A stretch of 64,000 nucleotides of DNA from CATQHD01 sp965243165 (GCA_965243165.1 OZ251535.1:2170001-2234000), one strand, 5' to 3'. Counted from the stretch's first letter, positions 15,453 through 24,545 are shown. Notes: a model not told the origin generated them from the sequence alone. Program-made: numbers and translations.

Positions 15453-15823
15453 CGCCTGCCTCCCCCCTCGACCCGCATGACGGCGGTGTGCTCCAGGGGA
15501 ACCCGCATTCCGCCCAGCGATGTCAAGACGTTGTGGTAGACGACCACGGTCACCTTGGCGGGCATTCCCACCGAGGAGGGGCGCTGGACCGTGATCCTGG
15601 CCTTGCTGCCCAGGTCGTCGCCCAAGGCCTGCTTGACAGCTTTGACGGCCTTGGACGTACTGGGGACGGCGGCGGCGACCCGAGCGCCCTGCCGGGCCGC
15701 CGCAGCCACCTGGAGGGACGTCCTCGCCATGACCGCCACCTCCGCCGCGCCCGCGATGAGCAGGAAGACGAGGGGTATGACGAGGACGAACTCCACGGTG
15801 GCCGAACCTCTTTGCCGGCTCAG
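15446..15823 (-). CDS. TadE family pilus-assembly protein
   Basis: 125 aa with RGSATVEFVLVIPLVFLLIAG, the classic TadE leader with Glu at +5 and one membrane helix, then a polar region ending in a beta-rich tail. No ATG, GTG or TTG lies at the expected start. The likely initiation codon is CTG 15821-15823, overlapping the upstream stop as CTGA, in place of the ATGA/GTGA type overlaps used elsewhere in the operon. A GTG seven codons further in would cut into the leader. The role is a minor pilin of the Tad fibre. Confidence 0.82.
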   Translation of the reverse strand: MSRQRGSATVEFVLVIPLVFLLIAGAAEVAVMARTSLQVAAAARQGARVAAAVPSTSKAVKAVKQALGDDLGSKARITVQRPSSVGMPAKVTVVVYHNVLTSLGGMRVPLEHTAVMRVEGGGRRW

Positions 15824-16020
15824 CCGATCAGCCCGCGGATGTGCTTGACCACGGACCCGAAGAAGCCGCCGAGCAGCGGGGTCTTGTTGACCCAGGCCAG
15901 CAGCGCCGACGCCAACCCTGCCGCGCACATCCCGACCAGGGTGTACTCGACGGTGGCCTGACCATCCTCGCCGGCGAAGCGCCGGATGCCCTTGCGGACC
16001 ATTCTGGTGATAGTGCTCAT
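15820..16020 (-). CDS. Flp-pilin-like DUF4244 protein
   Basis: 66 aa from ATG 16020, preceded by GGAAAG. The segment EDGQATVEYTLVGMCAAGLA is a type IV pilin-like leader (Gly before the cleavage point, Glu at +5) followed by one hydrophobic helix; this is the DUF4244 family found between TadC and TadE in actinobacteria. It is the likely major pilin of the fibre. A prepilin peptidase is not in the window. Confidence 0.85.
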   Translation of the reverse strand: MSTITRMVRKGIRRFAGEDGQATVEYTLVGMCAAGLASALLAWVNKTPLLGGFFGSVVKHIRGLIG

Positions 16021-16086
16021 TGTTTCTTTCCTTTCTTCCGCCGAGGCGGACAATCCGGCGTCCGGCCGGAACGGGGGGAAGCGACA

Positions 16087-16728
16087 TCACAGCCTCACGA
16101 TCGGGCCGAGCAGCCGCATGATCGAGGGCAGCACGATCGGGCCGATCATCAGGATCAGAAGCCCGGGGAGCATGAGGAGGGCGAGCGGGATCACCATCCT
16201 CACCGGAAGCTTGCGGGCGCGCTCCACGGCGCGGGCGCGGGCCGCCTCCCGGTATTCGGTGGCCAGGGCGGCCAGGGCCATGCCCAGCGGGGCGCCGGAG
16301 AGATGGGCCGCCCCGATCTGCCGGAACAGCCTGCCGCCCGCTCCGGTAGCGTCGAGGAGGGCGGCGGTGAGGCCGGAATGGACCGAGCGGCGCAGCACCT
16401 GGTCGACCTCGCCGCCCAGCCGGGAGCGCAGGTTCTCGCGGGAGAGGGCCAAGGCCGCCACCGGGGACAGGCCGCCCGACACGGCGATCAGCATCGAGTG
16501 GGTGAGCATCTCCAGCTCGTCCCGGGCCTCTTCGGAGGCGCGCCGCTCGGCCCGGAGGGAGTTGCGGCGGTGCAGGGTGAACCACGCCATCGCAGCCCCC
16601 GCCCCGGCGATCGGGTTGGCCAGCCCCAAACCGGCCAACCCCGCCGCCATGACCCGCCGCCCAGCCGGCTGGGAGCGCAGGATCATGAACATGGTGACCG
16701 CGGCGGCGAAGATGGTGAAGTAGGTCAT
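16087..16728 (-). CDS. TadC-like type II secretion F-domain membrane protein
   Basis: 213 aa. The protein has N-terminal hydrophobic segments, then the T2SSF domain (ELEMLTHSMLIAVSGGLSPVAA, GAPLGMALAALATEYREAAR) and the final membrane pair (KLPVRMVIPLALLMLPGLL). It would be part of the inner-membrane platform of the Tad pilus. Its start overlaps the tadB stop by 4 bases (ATGA). Confidence 0.85.
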   Translation of the reverse strand: MTYFTIFAAAVTMFMILRSQPAGRRVMAAGLAGLGLANPIAGAGAAMAWFTLHRRNSLRAERRASEEARDELEMLTHSMLIAVSGGLSPVAALALSRENLRSRLGGEVDQVLRRSVHSGLTAALLDATGAGGRLFRQIGAAHLSGAPLGMALAALATEYREAARARAVERARKLPVRMVIPLALLMLPGLLILMIGPIVLPSIMRLLGPIVRL

Positions 16729-17411
16729 GCCAGCTTCCTCCCCAAGGCCAGGGTGACCGCGGCGCCCGAAACCAGCAGCACCGAGCCGGCCGCCACCAGG
16801 ATGGGGCCGATCCGCCCCAACGCCAGCATCTCGGAGAGCATGCCGGTGGAGAAGGCGAAGAACAAGCCCCCGACGGGGAGGATGGTCAGCACGGCCACCG
16901 AGGCCCGGGCGGAGGCGCCCGCCGCCCGGTTCTCCCTGGCCAGCTCGATACGGTCGGCTTGGATGCCGGCCAGGGTGGCGAAGGCCGAAGCCACCCCTCC
17001 CCCGCTCCGGGCGCCGATGCGCAGGGCGGCCGCAGCCAGGGTTCCGGTTTCGGGCAGGGCTGCGGAGGCGGCCTTGGCCACTTCTTCCATGGGGCGGCCG
17101 GAGCGGGCGAGCCGGGCCGTGTAGTCCAGATCGAGGCCGGGCGCCCGGTTGGCGGCCTCCAACAGCGCCTGGCGGAGGCTGCGTCCGGCCCGCAGCTCGG
17201 CGCTGACCGCCTGCAGGTAGGCAACCTCCTGGTAGGGGTCGAGGCGGCGGGAGCGGCGGGCCATGAAAACCCCGGCGGCGAGGCCGGCCAGGGTCATCCA
17301 CCAGGGAAGGATCACCACCGCGGCCAAGGCGGCGGGTTCCCAGAAGCGGCGGGGCTTCAGGGCGGCACCGACGGCGGCGAGGAGGAAGATCAGCACGGCG
17401 CCTCCTCGCAT
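16725..17411 (-). CDS. TadB-like type II secretion F-domain membrane protein
   Basis: 228 aa with two N-terminal membrane segments, a cytoplasmic T2SSF domain (VAYLQAVSAELRAGRSLRQA, ETGTLAAAALRIGARSGGGV) and two C-terminal membrane segments. It pairs with TadC to anchor the TadA motor. ATG 17411 overlaps tadA; GTG 17396, with GGAGG 4 bases upstream, is an equally good start and would remove five residues. Confidence 0.83.
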   Translation of the reverse strand: MRGGAVLIFLLAAVGAALKPRRFWEPAALAAVVILPWWMTLAGLAAGVFMARRSRRLDPYQEVAYLQAVSAELRAGRSLRQALLEAANRAPGLDLDYTARLARSGRPMEEVAKAASAALPETGTLAAAALRIGARSGGGVASAFATLAGIQADRIELARENRAAGASARASVAVLTILPVGGLFFAFSTGMLSEMLALGRIGPILVAAGSVLLVSGAAVTLALGRKLA

Positions 17412-18454
17412 CCATCCTGGCGGACCTCGGCGATGGTCTCCAGCCGGCGCCAACCACCCCGCCGGGAGAGATGCACCACCAGGTCCACGGCGGAGCGGAG
17501 CTGGCGGCGCACGGCCGTCTCCCCCGTGTTCTCGGCCGCCGACAGGGCCAGCGTCTCGAGCCGCCACAGGGCGTCTTCAGGTCCGTTGGCGTGGACGGTG
17601 GAGAGGCTTCCGTCGTGGCCGGTGTTCATGGCCGAGATCATGTCGAGCGCCTCCGGCCCCCTCACCTCGCCCACCACGATGCGGTCGGGGCGCAGGCGAA
17701 GGGCGGTGCGCACCAGATCGGCCAGGGTCACCTGCCCCTGCCCTTCGGCGTTGGGCGGACGAGCTTCGAGCCGCACCACATGCCCCGGAAAGCTCAGCTC
17801 GGCGGCGTCCTCGATGGTCACCATCCGCTCTTCCGGCGGGCAGGCGGCGGCCAGGGCGTTCAACAGGGTGGTCTTGCCCGCCCCCGCCGCTCCGCTCACC
17901 ACGATGTTGCGGCGGTCGGCGACAGCCTGCTCGAGGAACGCAAGTTGGCCGGGGGTCATGGAACCCCACTCCACGAAGTCGGACAGGCCGGAAGCCGCCG
18001 CCACGAAACGGCGGATGGCCACGATCGGGCCGTCCACCGAGACCGGGGGAACGACTGCGTGCAGGCGGCTGCCGTCGGGGAGGCGGGCGCTCAGCAGCGG
18101 GCTGGACCGGTCGAGGCGCAGGCCGAGCGGGGCGATGGTGCGCTCCACCGCGGCCAGCACCGCCGCATCGTCCTCGAACACCACGTCGGTGCGCTCCAAG
18201 ACCCCCCGGCGCTCCACCCACACCTCGCCGGGACCGTTCACGAAGACGTCCGACACCGCCGGATCTCTGAAGAGCGGCTCGATCGGCCCCATCCCCACCA
18301 GGTTGTCCATCACCGCGTCCACGACCTGGGGGGAGGCGAGCGGAGACTCGAAGGAGAGGATGCGTCGGACTTCGGCCTCCGCCCGCCCGCGGCTCAGCTC
18401 GATGTCGGATTCGAGCACCCGCCGGAGAACGCGGTCTACTACTGCCACGGCCAT
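17390..18454 (-). CDS. tadA: TadA/CpaF-type secretion ATPase
   Basis: 354 aa. ATPase motifs: Walker A NIVVSGAAGAGKTTLLNALA, Asp box MVTIEDAAEL, Walker B RPDRIVVGEVRGPEAL and the His box STVHANGPEDAL. It powers assembly of the Tad/Flp pilus at the membrane. The N-terminal domain (DAVMDNLVGMGPIEPLFRDP) matches CpaF proteins. ATG 18454 gives the usual length. It overlaps the CpaE-like gene upstream by 16 bases and tadB downstream, so the operon is tightly packed. Confidence 0.93.
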   Translation of the reverse strand: MAVAVVDRVLRRVLESDIELSRGRAEAEVRRILSFESPLASPQVVDAVMDNLVGMGPIEPLFRDPAVSDVFVNGPGEVWVERRGVLERTDVVFEDDAAVLAAVERTIAPLGLRLDRSSPLLSARLPDGSRLHAVVPPVSVDGPIVAIRRFVAAASGLSDFVEWGSMTPGQLAFLEQAVADRRNIVVSGAAGAGKTTLLNALAAACPPEERMVTIEDAAELSFPGHVVRLEARPPNAEGQGQVTLADLVRTALRLRPDRIVVGEVRGPEALDMISAMNTGHDGSLSTVHANGPEDALWRLETLALSAAENTGETAVRRQLRSAVDLVVHLSRRGGWRRLETIAEVRQDGCEEAPC

Positions 18455-18969
18455 CTCCAGACTTCCGCCCAGGAGCGGAGCCACCGTCCGGCGGGCATCT
18501 GCCCGGCCAGCACCGCCCCCACCGCCTGCCGGCCGGGGCCGTCCACCACCGGACCGGGGCCGGGCTTCACTTTGCCGATTCCGGTGCGCACCCACACTCC
18601 GGGGCCGGACCGGGCGTCGACGCCCGGCACCAAAGGGGCGATCTCGGCGAAGGGCAGGCCGGGGAGGGGCGTCCGGGTTCTGACGATCACGCACGGCCAC
18701 GACTCGATCAGGGCGTCCACCACCGGGCGGGCGGCTTCGGCGTCCACCCCTCCATGGGGCAGGACGGCCATCCCCCGGCGGGACGGAACCAGCTCAGCCA
18801 AGGTGGGGCCGTCATCCACCAGGCCGGCCAGGGTGCGGCGTCCGGGAAGAGGGAACCCCGCCGGATCCAGGTCGATCACCAGCGCGGTGCGGCGGGAGGC
18901 CGCCAGCGCGAAGGGCGCCACCAAGCCCAGCACATCGTCGTGCCGGGTGTGAACTGCGAGCGCCGCCAT
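18439..18969 (-). CDS. CpaE-like protein, degenerate MinD/ParA family (Rv3660c-like)
   Basis: 176 aa; ATG 18969 has GAGGAGG just upstream. It reads like the second half of a MinD/CpaE fold (RTALVIDLDPAGFPLPGRRT, AVLPHGGVDAEAARPVVDAL, PCVIVRTRTPLPG) but has no P-loop, and is short for CpaE. First gene of the Tad operon, where CpaE-type proteins place or localise the pilus machinery. The assignment rests mainly on position and weak motif similarity. A promoter lies about 70 bases upstream. Confidence 0.65.
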   Translation of the reverse strand: MAALAVHTRHDDVLGLVAPFALAASRRTALVIDLDPAGFPLPGRRTLAGLVDDGPTLAELVPSRRGMAVLPHGGVDAEAARPVVDALIESWPCVIVRTRTPLPGLPFAEIAPLVPGVDARSGPGVWVRTGIGKVKPGPGPVVDGPGRQAVGAVLAGQMPAGRWLRSWAEVWRWPWQ

Positions 18970-19041
18970 GACCTCCTCTTCTCTCCTGATCTCGGCGCCC
19001 ATCGTCTCCAGCGGATAGACACCGTTGTTTATCGTTGATGA

Positions 19042-19070
19042 ATAATATCAAATTATCGGTTGAGGGTAAA
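19042..19070 (-). promoter_or_regulatory. Promoter of the Tad operon
   Basis: Minus strand: -35 TTTACC (19065-19070), 17-base spacer, -10 TATTAT (19042-19047). This gives a leader of about 65 bases before the CpaE-like start at 18969. The region is strongly AT-rich compared with its surroundings. Confidence 0.6.
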
Positions 19071-19448
19071 CCCCTTTACTTTCGTCCCGAAATATGGGAT
19101 AATGGAGGATTGGCATCCAACCGCCGGGGACGCGGCGGGCGGGGGCGGGCCTGGGGCAGCCCTGGGGCAGCACGGGAGGAGGGGGGGAAGGGCGGCGGCC
19201 AGCCTGCACCTCGGAGGGGACCTTCCGGCTCGGCAGATTCAGCCGCCCTCCGCGGCGGCTCGACAGAGTGGCGGCGGCCTGACGCGGAGGGAGGCGTTGC
19301 CCGACGCCCCGGCTGGACAGGCAAGGGGAGGTCTGTGGTACTATGGCTTCATCGACCGGCAACGAGGCACCGGGAGTAGCGATCCCTCCCCCCGGTTCTC
19401 TTGCATGCAACCAGCGGCACCTGATTGTTGCGGATCGGAGGAGTAAAT
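19071..19448. other. Gene-free stretch upstream of the small-gene pair
   Basis: About 380 bases of very GC-rich sequence without a convincing reading frame on either strand. It should hold the promoter for the plus-strand pair starting at 19449; I do not see a clear one. No hairpin with a T-run and no tRNA fold was recognised. Confidence 0.4.
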
Positions 19449-19697
19449 ATGAGCGGCCTGGTGCATATTCCCCGCCGTCCAAAAGCACCTCTACTCGATG
19501 GTATGGCGCGTCTTGTCGATCTAGGAACCAAGCTGACCAAGAAAAGGCGTTTCAAGACGGCGAAAGAAGCGGACGCCTTCGCTATCCAAAGCGACTGGGA
19601 CGCAATCTTGAATGATTGGAATGTCATATGCCAGGATGCTGCTCTGGCATATGATAACCTTCGTAAGTCAATGGAATCGCCAACAAGCTCAAGTTAG
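19449..19697 (+). CDS. Small hypothetical protein paired with DUF2335 gene
   Basis: 82 aa; ATG 19449 is preceded by GGAGGAG with 5-base spacing, a strong site. The protein is basic in the middle (KLTKKRRFKTAKEADAFAI) then acidic and helical (DWDAILNDWNVICQDAALAY), with no signal or membrane segment. I do not recognise the family. It ends 9 bases before the DUF2335 gene and shares its lower GC content, so the two probably form one acquired operon. Confidence 0.65.
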   Translation: MSGLVHIPRRPKAPLLDGMARLVDLGTKLTKKRRFKTAKEADAFAIQSDWDAILNDWNVICQDAALAYDNLRKSMESPTSSS

Positions 19698-19706
19698 GAA
19701 TTTACG

Positions 19707-20111
19707 ATGGATAATGTCGTCAATGACGATCAGAATAAATCTGACAATGATGTTGAACCGTCAGAAGGACGTGGACCTAACCTTATAGTTGCCTCTCATT
19801 CTCAAACTTTTGAAGGTCCCCTGCCTCCTCCAGAAATGCTTGATAAATATAGCAGGTTAATCCCTGATGCGCCAAATAGATTTATGATATTGTTGGAACA
19901 ACAAACTGAGGGAAGGATGAAACTCCAGAGAGAAGAGTCAAAGCGAGATAGTTATGGACTAGCCGCAGCATTTTCTATCGCAATCTTAGTTATTGTTGGT
20001 GGTATCTATCTTATCGATAGGGGGCATGATTGGGCCGGAGTTTCCATTATAAGCGTTAATTTGATTGGGTTAGTTAGCACTTTCATATATCGGAGCCGTA
20101 ACAGCAACTAA
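19707..20111 (+). CDS. DUF2335 membrane protein
   Basis: 134 aa. The motif FEGPLPPPEMLDKYSRLIPD, then a helix (LLEQQTEGRMKLQREESKRD) and two membrane segments (GLAAAFSIAILVIVGGIYLI and AGVSIISVNLIGLVSTFIY) match DUF2335 proteins, small predicted membrane proteins of unknown function often found on mobile DNA. AGGA lies 8 bases before ATG 19707. GC is low. Some DUF2335-like proteins occur near toxin or defence genes, but no role can be assigned here. Confidence 0.78.
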   Translation: MDNVVNDDQNKSDNDVEPSEGRGPNLIVASHSQTFEGPLPPPEMLDKYSRLIPDAPNRFMILLEQQTEGRMKLQREESKRDSYGLAAAFSIAILVIVGGIYLIDRGHDWAGVSIISVNLIGLVSTFIYRSRNSN

Positions 20112-20134
20112 GGGAGGAGACGCCTTTCCTTCCA

Positions 20135-23100
20135 TTACCCAGACCGTGACGTGGCAGTGGTGAGTGTAGATGTTGCGGTGATAGTGGTTGGTGTCGTGGT
20201 GGCTACTGTGGTTGTAGTGGATGACGCAGGGGCGGGGATGGTAAGGTCGATGTGCCAGGTGGTGTTCCGGTTGAGGTCGATGGGGTGGCTGGCGCTGGAC
20301 CAGATCAGATCCCACTGGTGGCTGTCCGGCATTTGGTTTCCATCGGAGAGACGGATGGTCTGGACGCTGGCCGGCGTGTCGGTCGGCCAGAACCGGATCA
20401 AGGTTCGGTCGGGAAGTTCGTAGTCTTCGAGGTCGGGAGTAACTTGAATGCGGGGCGCGCGGTTGTAGGTTTTGATCGAGCTGATGGTGTAGGTGCGTCC
20501 AGCGTAGGTGAAGGTATTGCCGCTGGTAAGCGCGAACTCGACTTCACGGTGGGCAGTGTCGAACTTGGATGGCCTAGTCTCGATCTGCCAAACAGTAACA
20601 GGCTGAGATCCCGGGACAGTGGTGGCCGTAGTTGGAGCCGTTGTCGTGGTTGTGGTGGGGGTCGGCACCGTCGTTGTAGTGGTGGTAGTTGTAATGGGCG
20701 TAGTAGTTGTAGTAGTAGTCGTGGTGGCGGCTGTGGTTGTAGTGGACGACGCAGGCGCGGGGATGGTGAAGTCGATGTGCCAGGTGGTGTTCCGGTTGAG
20801 GTCGATGGGGTGGCTGGCGCTGGACCAGATCAGATCCCACTGGTGGCTGTCCGGCATTTGGTTTCCATCGGAGAGACGGATGGTCTGGACGCTGGCCGGC
20901 GTGTCGGTCGGCCAGAACCGGATCAAGGTTCGGTCGGGAAGTTCGTGGTCTTCGAGGTCGGGAGTAACTTGAATGCGGGGCGCGCGGTTGTAGGTTTTGA
21001 TCGAGCTGATGGTGTAGGTGCGCCCGGCGTAGGTGAAGGTATTGCCGCTGGTAAGCGCGAACTCGACTTCACGGTGGGCAGTGTCGAACTTGGATGGCCG
21101 AGTCTCGATCTGCCAGACAGTAACGGGCTGGGAACTCGGGGCAGTGGTGGTCGTAGTTGGAGCCGTTGTCGTGGTTGTTGATGTGGTGGTGGGTGTCGTA
21201 GTCGTGGTGGTGGTTGTAGGGGCGGTGAAGACTGTTTTGGCGCTCCAGTCCGACGCGCCGTGGGAGCTGCGGGTCCGGACGCGTACGAATACTTGTTCGT
21301 CTGTCTTGGTGGGGTCGAGGTCGAGGTTGGCCAGGGAGACCGATCGGCGGTTGCCTACCGAGGTCATCCAGCTTTGGCCGTTGACGATCCCGTACGAGAT
21401 GTCGTATGCCACGATGTTGGCAGTGCCGGACGAGGCGGGTGCCGTCCAGGTGTAGGTCAGCTGGTTGGATACCCGGGTGTTGGAGGGCTGACCAGGCGGC
21501 GCGGTCGTTGTGGCGGGGGTGGCGGTGGTGGGTTCCTGCAGTGTCAGGATGGCTGTGGTCAGGAAGCGGGCCATGACGTCTCGGCGGATTCTATCGTCGG
21601 GGCAGAAGTTGCGTCCTCGTCGACTTGGGCAGGTAACCGCGATTCCCATTCGCTGCATCCTCTCGATGTAGCCATGGGCCCAGTGTTTTTCATTGGCGGT
21701 AGTCCTGGGGTTGTCTGCGTCGACGTCGCCAAACGTCTGGGTGGTTGTTGACAGCTCGGTTTGACCCAAGGCGCGTACCAGGAACACGGCCGTATGAGCT
21801 CGGGTGGTCTGTGTTGCGGGGCAATAGTTCCTTCCGATGCGTCCGCATCCCTTTGTGATTCCCAGGTCTTTCAGTTTCTCGATGTATCCCCAAGCCCAGT
21901 GGTTCTTTGGTACATCCCTGAAGCTGGCAGACCTTGGATCGGACTTCGGGACGGGTTCCTCACCCAGAGATCGAACCAAGAACAAAGCCATATGCGCCCG
22001 TGTAACCCCATCGGTTGGGCAGTAGTACCTTTGCGTCATTGCATCATGTATGATGAGGCGGCATCCGTTTGTTATATTCAACCGATATAGCAATTCTATG
22101 TCTGCTTGGTAGGTGTTACTGTTCAGGGACATAAAAGGCCCGTTATCGCCGGGCCGGGAAACACGGACCATCCAACTGTCCCCGACCCGTCTTTCCACCC
22201 GAACCGTATAATTCGTTATACCCGTACCGCTGAACTGGGCACCGCTTAGAGTGCGTTGCCGAGACGCACCGAGTACATGTACGGTACCGAGCGAGGCGGT
22301 ATTCGGAGCTTGCTGGGTGCGCCTCACCACAGCCGCACACACTTCCTCGATATGAGGAATGCAGGCCGACGACCGCTGATCAATCAGATATAACTCCACC
22401 CCTTCCCTGCCCCTGCCTACCTGCACCCCTATCCTATAAGGCCTCGCCGTGTCGGTCAGCTCTCCGTCATAACCGTCCGAAACCCGCGCACCCAGCGACA
22501 CGAACACTCCCTCCTTTGCTCGGCTTCTCAATATATCGCGCTGGCTGGGTTTCAACACCAGCATCTCCGGCAGGCTTCCCGCCGGTCTCAGCGACCACTG
22601 GCGGGATGTACCCGGAGGACGCAACGCAAAGGTCCCCGTCCCCGACGAGTGTACCACGACATCTTGATTGTTTATCCACCCCGCCTGGTAACGGTTCACC
22701 GCTATCGTCCCTACCTCGGTCTTGCCGGCATGCTGGGAGGCGTTGCTCATCACGTCCATCGGATTGTCATACTGGCTGCCGCCGTCCACCGCGTAGGAAT
22801 GTGGAAACCCGAGGGCATGCCCCATCTCATGCGCCAACAACAGCGGCGTCTGATTCATACCCTGGACAACCCACCCACCCGCCACCAAGACCGCCCGATT
22901 ATTTGAAGGAAACCTCCTGCACCTAATGTCTGACACATCCACCATACACGGGTCCTCAAACCCCATACCATTGCCTGCTCCCCGGACTCTGTCGGCACTG
23001 ATATACTCCGTGTTGACCACAATGATCACACCATCCGGCAAATCCGTAACCGAGAAGGGGAAAGGAGGTACATCCGGCTGAACCGCCTCTGTCACCCCAT

Positions 23101-23533
23101 CAACACAGGCTCTTTCTATATCATCATAGTCGGTTGCAACTGGGATGACAGCTATCGGTTCGCCGCCAGCCTCGAACACCGGGAAATAAAACCCGTCAGA
23201 TAGCCATCTATAATACGGCCCGATCTCGTCTTGCAATAGATCAACCACATCGTCGACATCAACCGCCACCCTCCCGGACCCGCCGGGTGTAGGCTCACAA
23301 ACCCACACCTGCCACCGGTCCCGCCCTACCGAATGCCGTTGCAACCTGTCATGAAACGCCAGAATACCAAGCTGATCAGCCTCATACGGTGAAACAGTCG
23401 TCGTAGTAGTACCCGTTTGGGCGGCCGAAGGCGAACCCTCTCTACCCACAACCAACAAACATAAAACAACGAAAACCATCCATAACAACCCAATCAAAGC
23501 ACCTTTCCATCTACAATATCGAAGTTCTCCCAT
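20135..23533 (-). CDS. Secreted SLH-domain metzincin metalloprotease with Thr-rich repeats
   Basis: 1132 aa; ATG 23533 follows GAGGGAG by 6 bases. Domains in order: signal/membrane segment (residues ~12-30); a zinc protease with HEMGHALGFPH at 235-245 and a Met-turn (NPMDVMSN); a beta-rich stretch; three SLH-like repeats with Cys pairs (RLNITNGCRLI..., KDLGITKGCGRIGRNYCP, MGIAVTCPSRRGRNFCPD); a fibronectin type III-like domain (NQLTYTWTAPASSGTANIVA); then two nearly identical ~130-residue domains (from VTVWQIETRPSKFDTAHREV) separated by poly-Thr linkers. It probably sits on the cell surface through the SLH repeats and cuts protein outside the cell. The substrate is unknown. GC is lower than in the core genes. 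Confidence 0.87.
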   Translation of the reverse strand: MGELRYCRWKGALIGLLWMVFVVLCLLVVGREGSPSAAQTGTTTTTVSPYEADQLGILAFHDRLQRHSVGRDRWQVWVCEPTPGGSGRVAVDVDDVVDLLQDEIGPYYRWLSDGFYFPVFEAGGEPIAVIPVATDYDDIERACVDGVTEAVQPDVPPFPFSVTDLPDGVIIVVNTEYISADRVRGAGNGMGFEDPCMVDVSDIRCRRFPSNNRAVLVAGGWVVQGMNQTPLLLAHEMGHALGFPHSYAVDGGSQYDNPMDVMSNASQHAGKTEVGTIAVNRYQAGWINNQDVVVHSSGTGTFALRPPGTSRQWSLRPAGSLPEMLVLKPSQRDILRSRAKEGVFVSLGARVSDGYDGELTDTARPYRIGVQVGRGREGVELYLIDQRSSACIPHIEEVCAAVVRRTQQAPNTASLGTVHVLGASRQRTLSGAQFSGTGITNYTVRVERRVGDSWMVRVSRPGDNGPFMSLNSNTYQADIELLYRLNITNGCRLIIHDAMTQRYYCPTDGVTRAHMALFLVRSLGEEPVPKSDPRSASFRDVPKNHWAWGYIEKLKDLGITKGCGRIGRNYCPATQTTRAHTAVFLVRALGQTELSTTTQTFGDVDADNPRTTANEKHWAHGYIERMQRMGIAVTCPSRRGRNFCPDDRIRRDVMARFLTTAILTLQEPTTATPATTTAPPGQPSNTRVSNQLTYTWTAPASSGTANIVAYDISYGIVNGQSWMTSVGNRRSVSLANLDLDPTKTDEQVFVRVRTRSSHGASDWSAKTVFTAPTTTTTTTTPTTTSTTTTTAPTTTTTAPSSQPVTVWQIETRPSKFDTAHREVEFALTSGNTFTYAGRTYTISSIKTYNRAPRIQVTPDLEDHELPDRTLIRFWPTDTPASVQTIRLSDGNQMPDSHQWDLIWSSASHPIDLNRNTTWHIDFTIPAPASSTTTTAATTTTTTTTTPITTTTTTTTVPTPTTTTTTAPTTATTVPGSQPVTVWQIETRPSKFDTAHREVEFALTSGNTFTYAGRTYTISSIKTYNRAPRIQVTPDLEDYELPDRTLIRFWPTDTPASVQTIRLSDGNQMPDSHQWDLIWSSASHPIDLNRNTTWHIDLTIPAPASSTTTTVATTTPTTITATSTLTTATSRSG
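20233..21130 (-). repeat. Two-copy 525-bp direct repeat inside the metzincin gene
   Basis: The same text starts at 20251 and 20776, an offset of 525 bases (175 codons). About 370 bases are almost identical; the translated domains differ at only a few residues (for example H/Y and F/L). The Thr-linker between them is less conserved. A recent in-frame duplication explains it. Confidence 0.88.
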
Positions 23534-23729
23534 AACTTACTCCCTCTCGATCCTTGCCTTCCTCAACTGTTCACCCCGAGGCGTTGGTTGCCTACTCCGA
23601 ACCGCAGACCGCCCGGCTGATATTCCCCAACCCTACCAGAGCACAGCGGATTTGCGCAAGCCTGCTCAGGATACTATCATACATACTAGACAGGTTGCTA
23701 CAGGCTTGATACTAGGGGAAAGGGCAGGT

Positions 23730-24536
23730 ATGACGCAAGCGAATAGGCGATCGGCAACTTGGGCGGGGCGGATCGCCTGGGTGTTGCTGGCCGGATTGGT
23801 CGCGATGGCAACGGTCGGGGCGGTAGGCTCGGGGGATCGGTCCTCTGACACCAACCCGGCGGGCGAGCAGGAAACCCTGCCGGTCACCGACACCACCACT
23901 CCAGCCTCCGACGCCGTGCAGGGCTCAAGCGAAGACGCCGTGGTCGTCACCGACACCACAGTAGCCCGGCAGTGGCCGCCGGAGACCGACGCCGCGGCTG
24001 TGTCCGGAGCCCAATCCGCCATTACCCAGCCTGCCCCCACCGTGATGACAGCACCGGCGGCTACATCCACCACCTTGCACTGGTCGATCCCGCCCCGCAC
24101 CCTGCACCCCACCTGGGACTCCCGGCTCCCCGAAACCTGGGAGGGCCTCCGCGGCACAGACTGCCAAGACACCTTTAGCATGAAAATCTTGCATGTACCA
24201 TATGCCTGGCACTACTTTTACGATGTAACTGGCGGAGTGAGCTACGTTAAAGACGAGAGCGAAGTAATCGGCTTGGCATTCAAAGACCCGACGTTCGAAC
24301 CCGAACGGGGAACCGAGTTGCATACCGCGTTGATCAACCTCGGACTGTCCACCGCCCAAGACATCCGCAATCTAGGGGATGACGCTATCAACGTCCGCTG
24401 GTATGCATGGTGGGTTAAGAGGGAGATCACCTACTATGGGAATGCCAACCATCCCTCCTGCGCGTCCATCCTCGCCGGAGCCGACGCTGTCCTGAACGCT
24501 CCCCTCATCACCACAACCACCACCACTTCCCCCTGA
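23730..24536 (+). CDS. Membrane-anchored protein of a tandem family, copy 1
   Basis: 268 aa from ATG 23730. One N-terminal membrane helix (IAWVLLAGLVAMATVGAVG), a Thr/Pro/Ser-rich linker (VTDTTTPASDAV...), then a compact domain of about 140 residues: WEGLRGTDCQDTF, PYAWHYFYDVTGGV, EVIGLAFKDPTFEPERGTEL, HTALINLGLSTAQDIRNLGD, INVRWYAWWVKREIT and NHPSCASILAGADAVL, ending in a Thr tail. Two Cys (in GTDC and PSC) probably form a disulphide outside the cell. I do not recognise the fold. It is followed after 9 bases by copy 2. Confidence 0.75.
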   Translation: MTQANRRSATWAGRIAWVLLAGLVAMATVGAVGSGDRSSDTNPAGEQETLPVTDTTTPASDAVQGSSEDAVVVTDTTVARQWPPETDAAAVSGAQSAITQPAPTVMTAPAATSTTLHWSIPPRTLHPTWDSRLPETWEGLRGTDCQDTFSMKILHVPYAWHYFYDVTGGVSYVKDESEVIGLAFKDPTFEPERGTELHTALINLGLSTAQDIRNLGDDAINVRWYAWWVKREITYYGNANHPSCASILAGADAVLNAPLITTTTTTSP

Positions 24537-24545
24537 ACAAACGAT

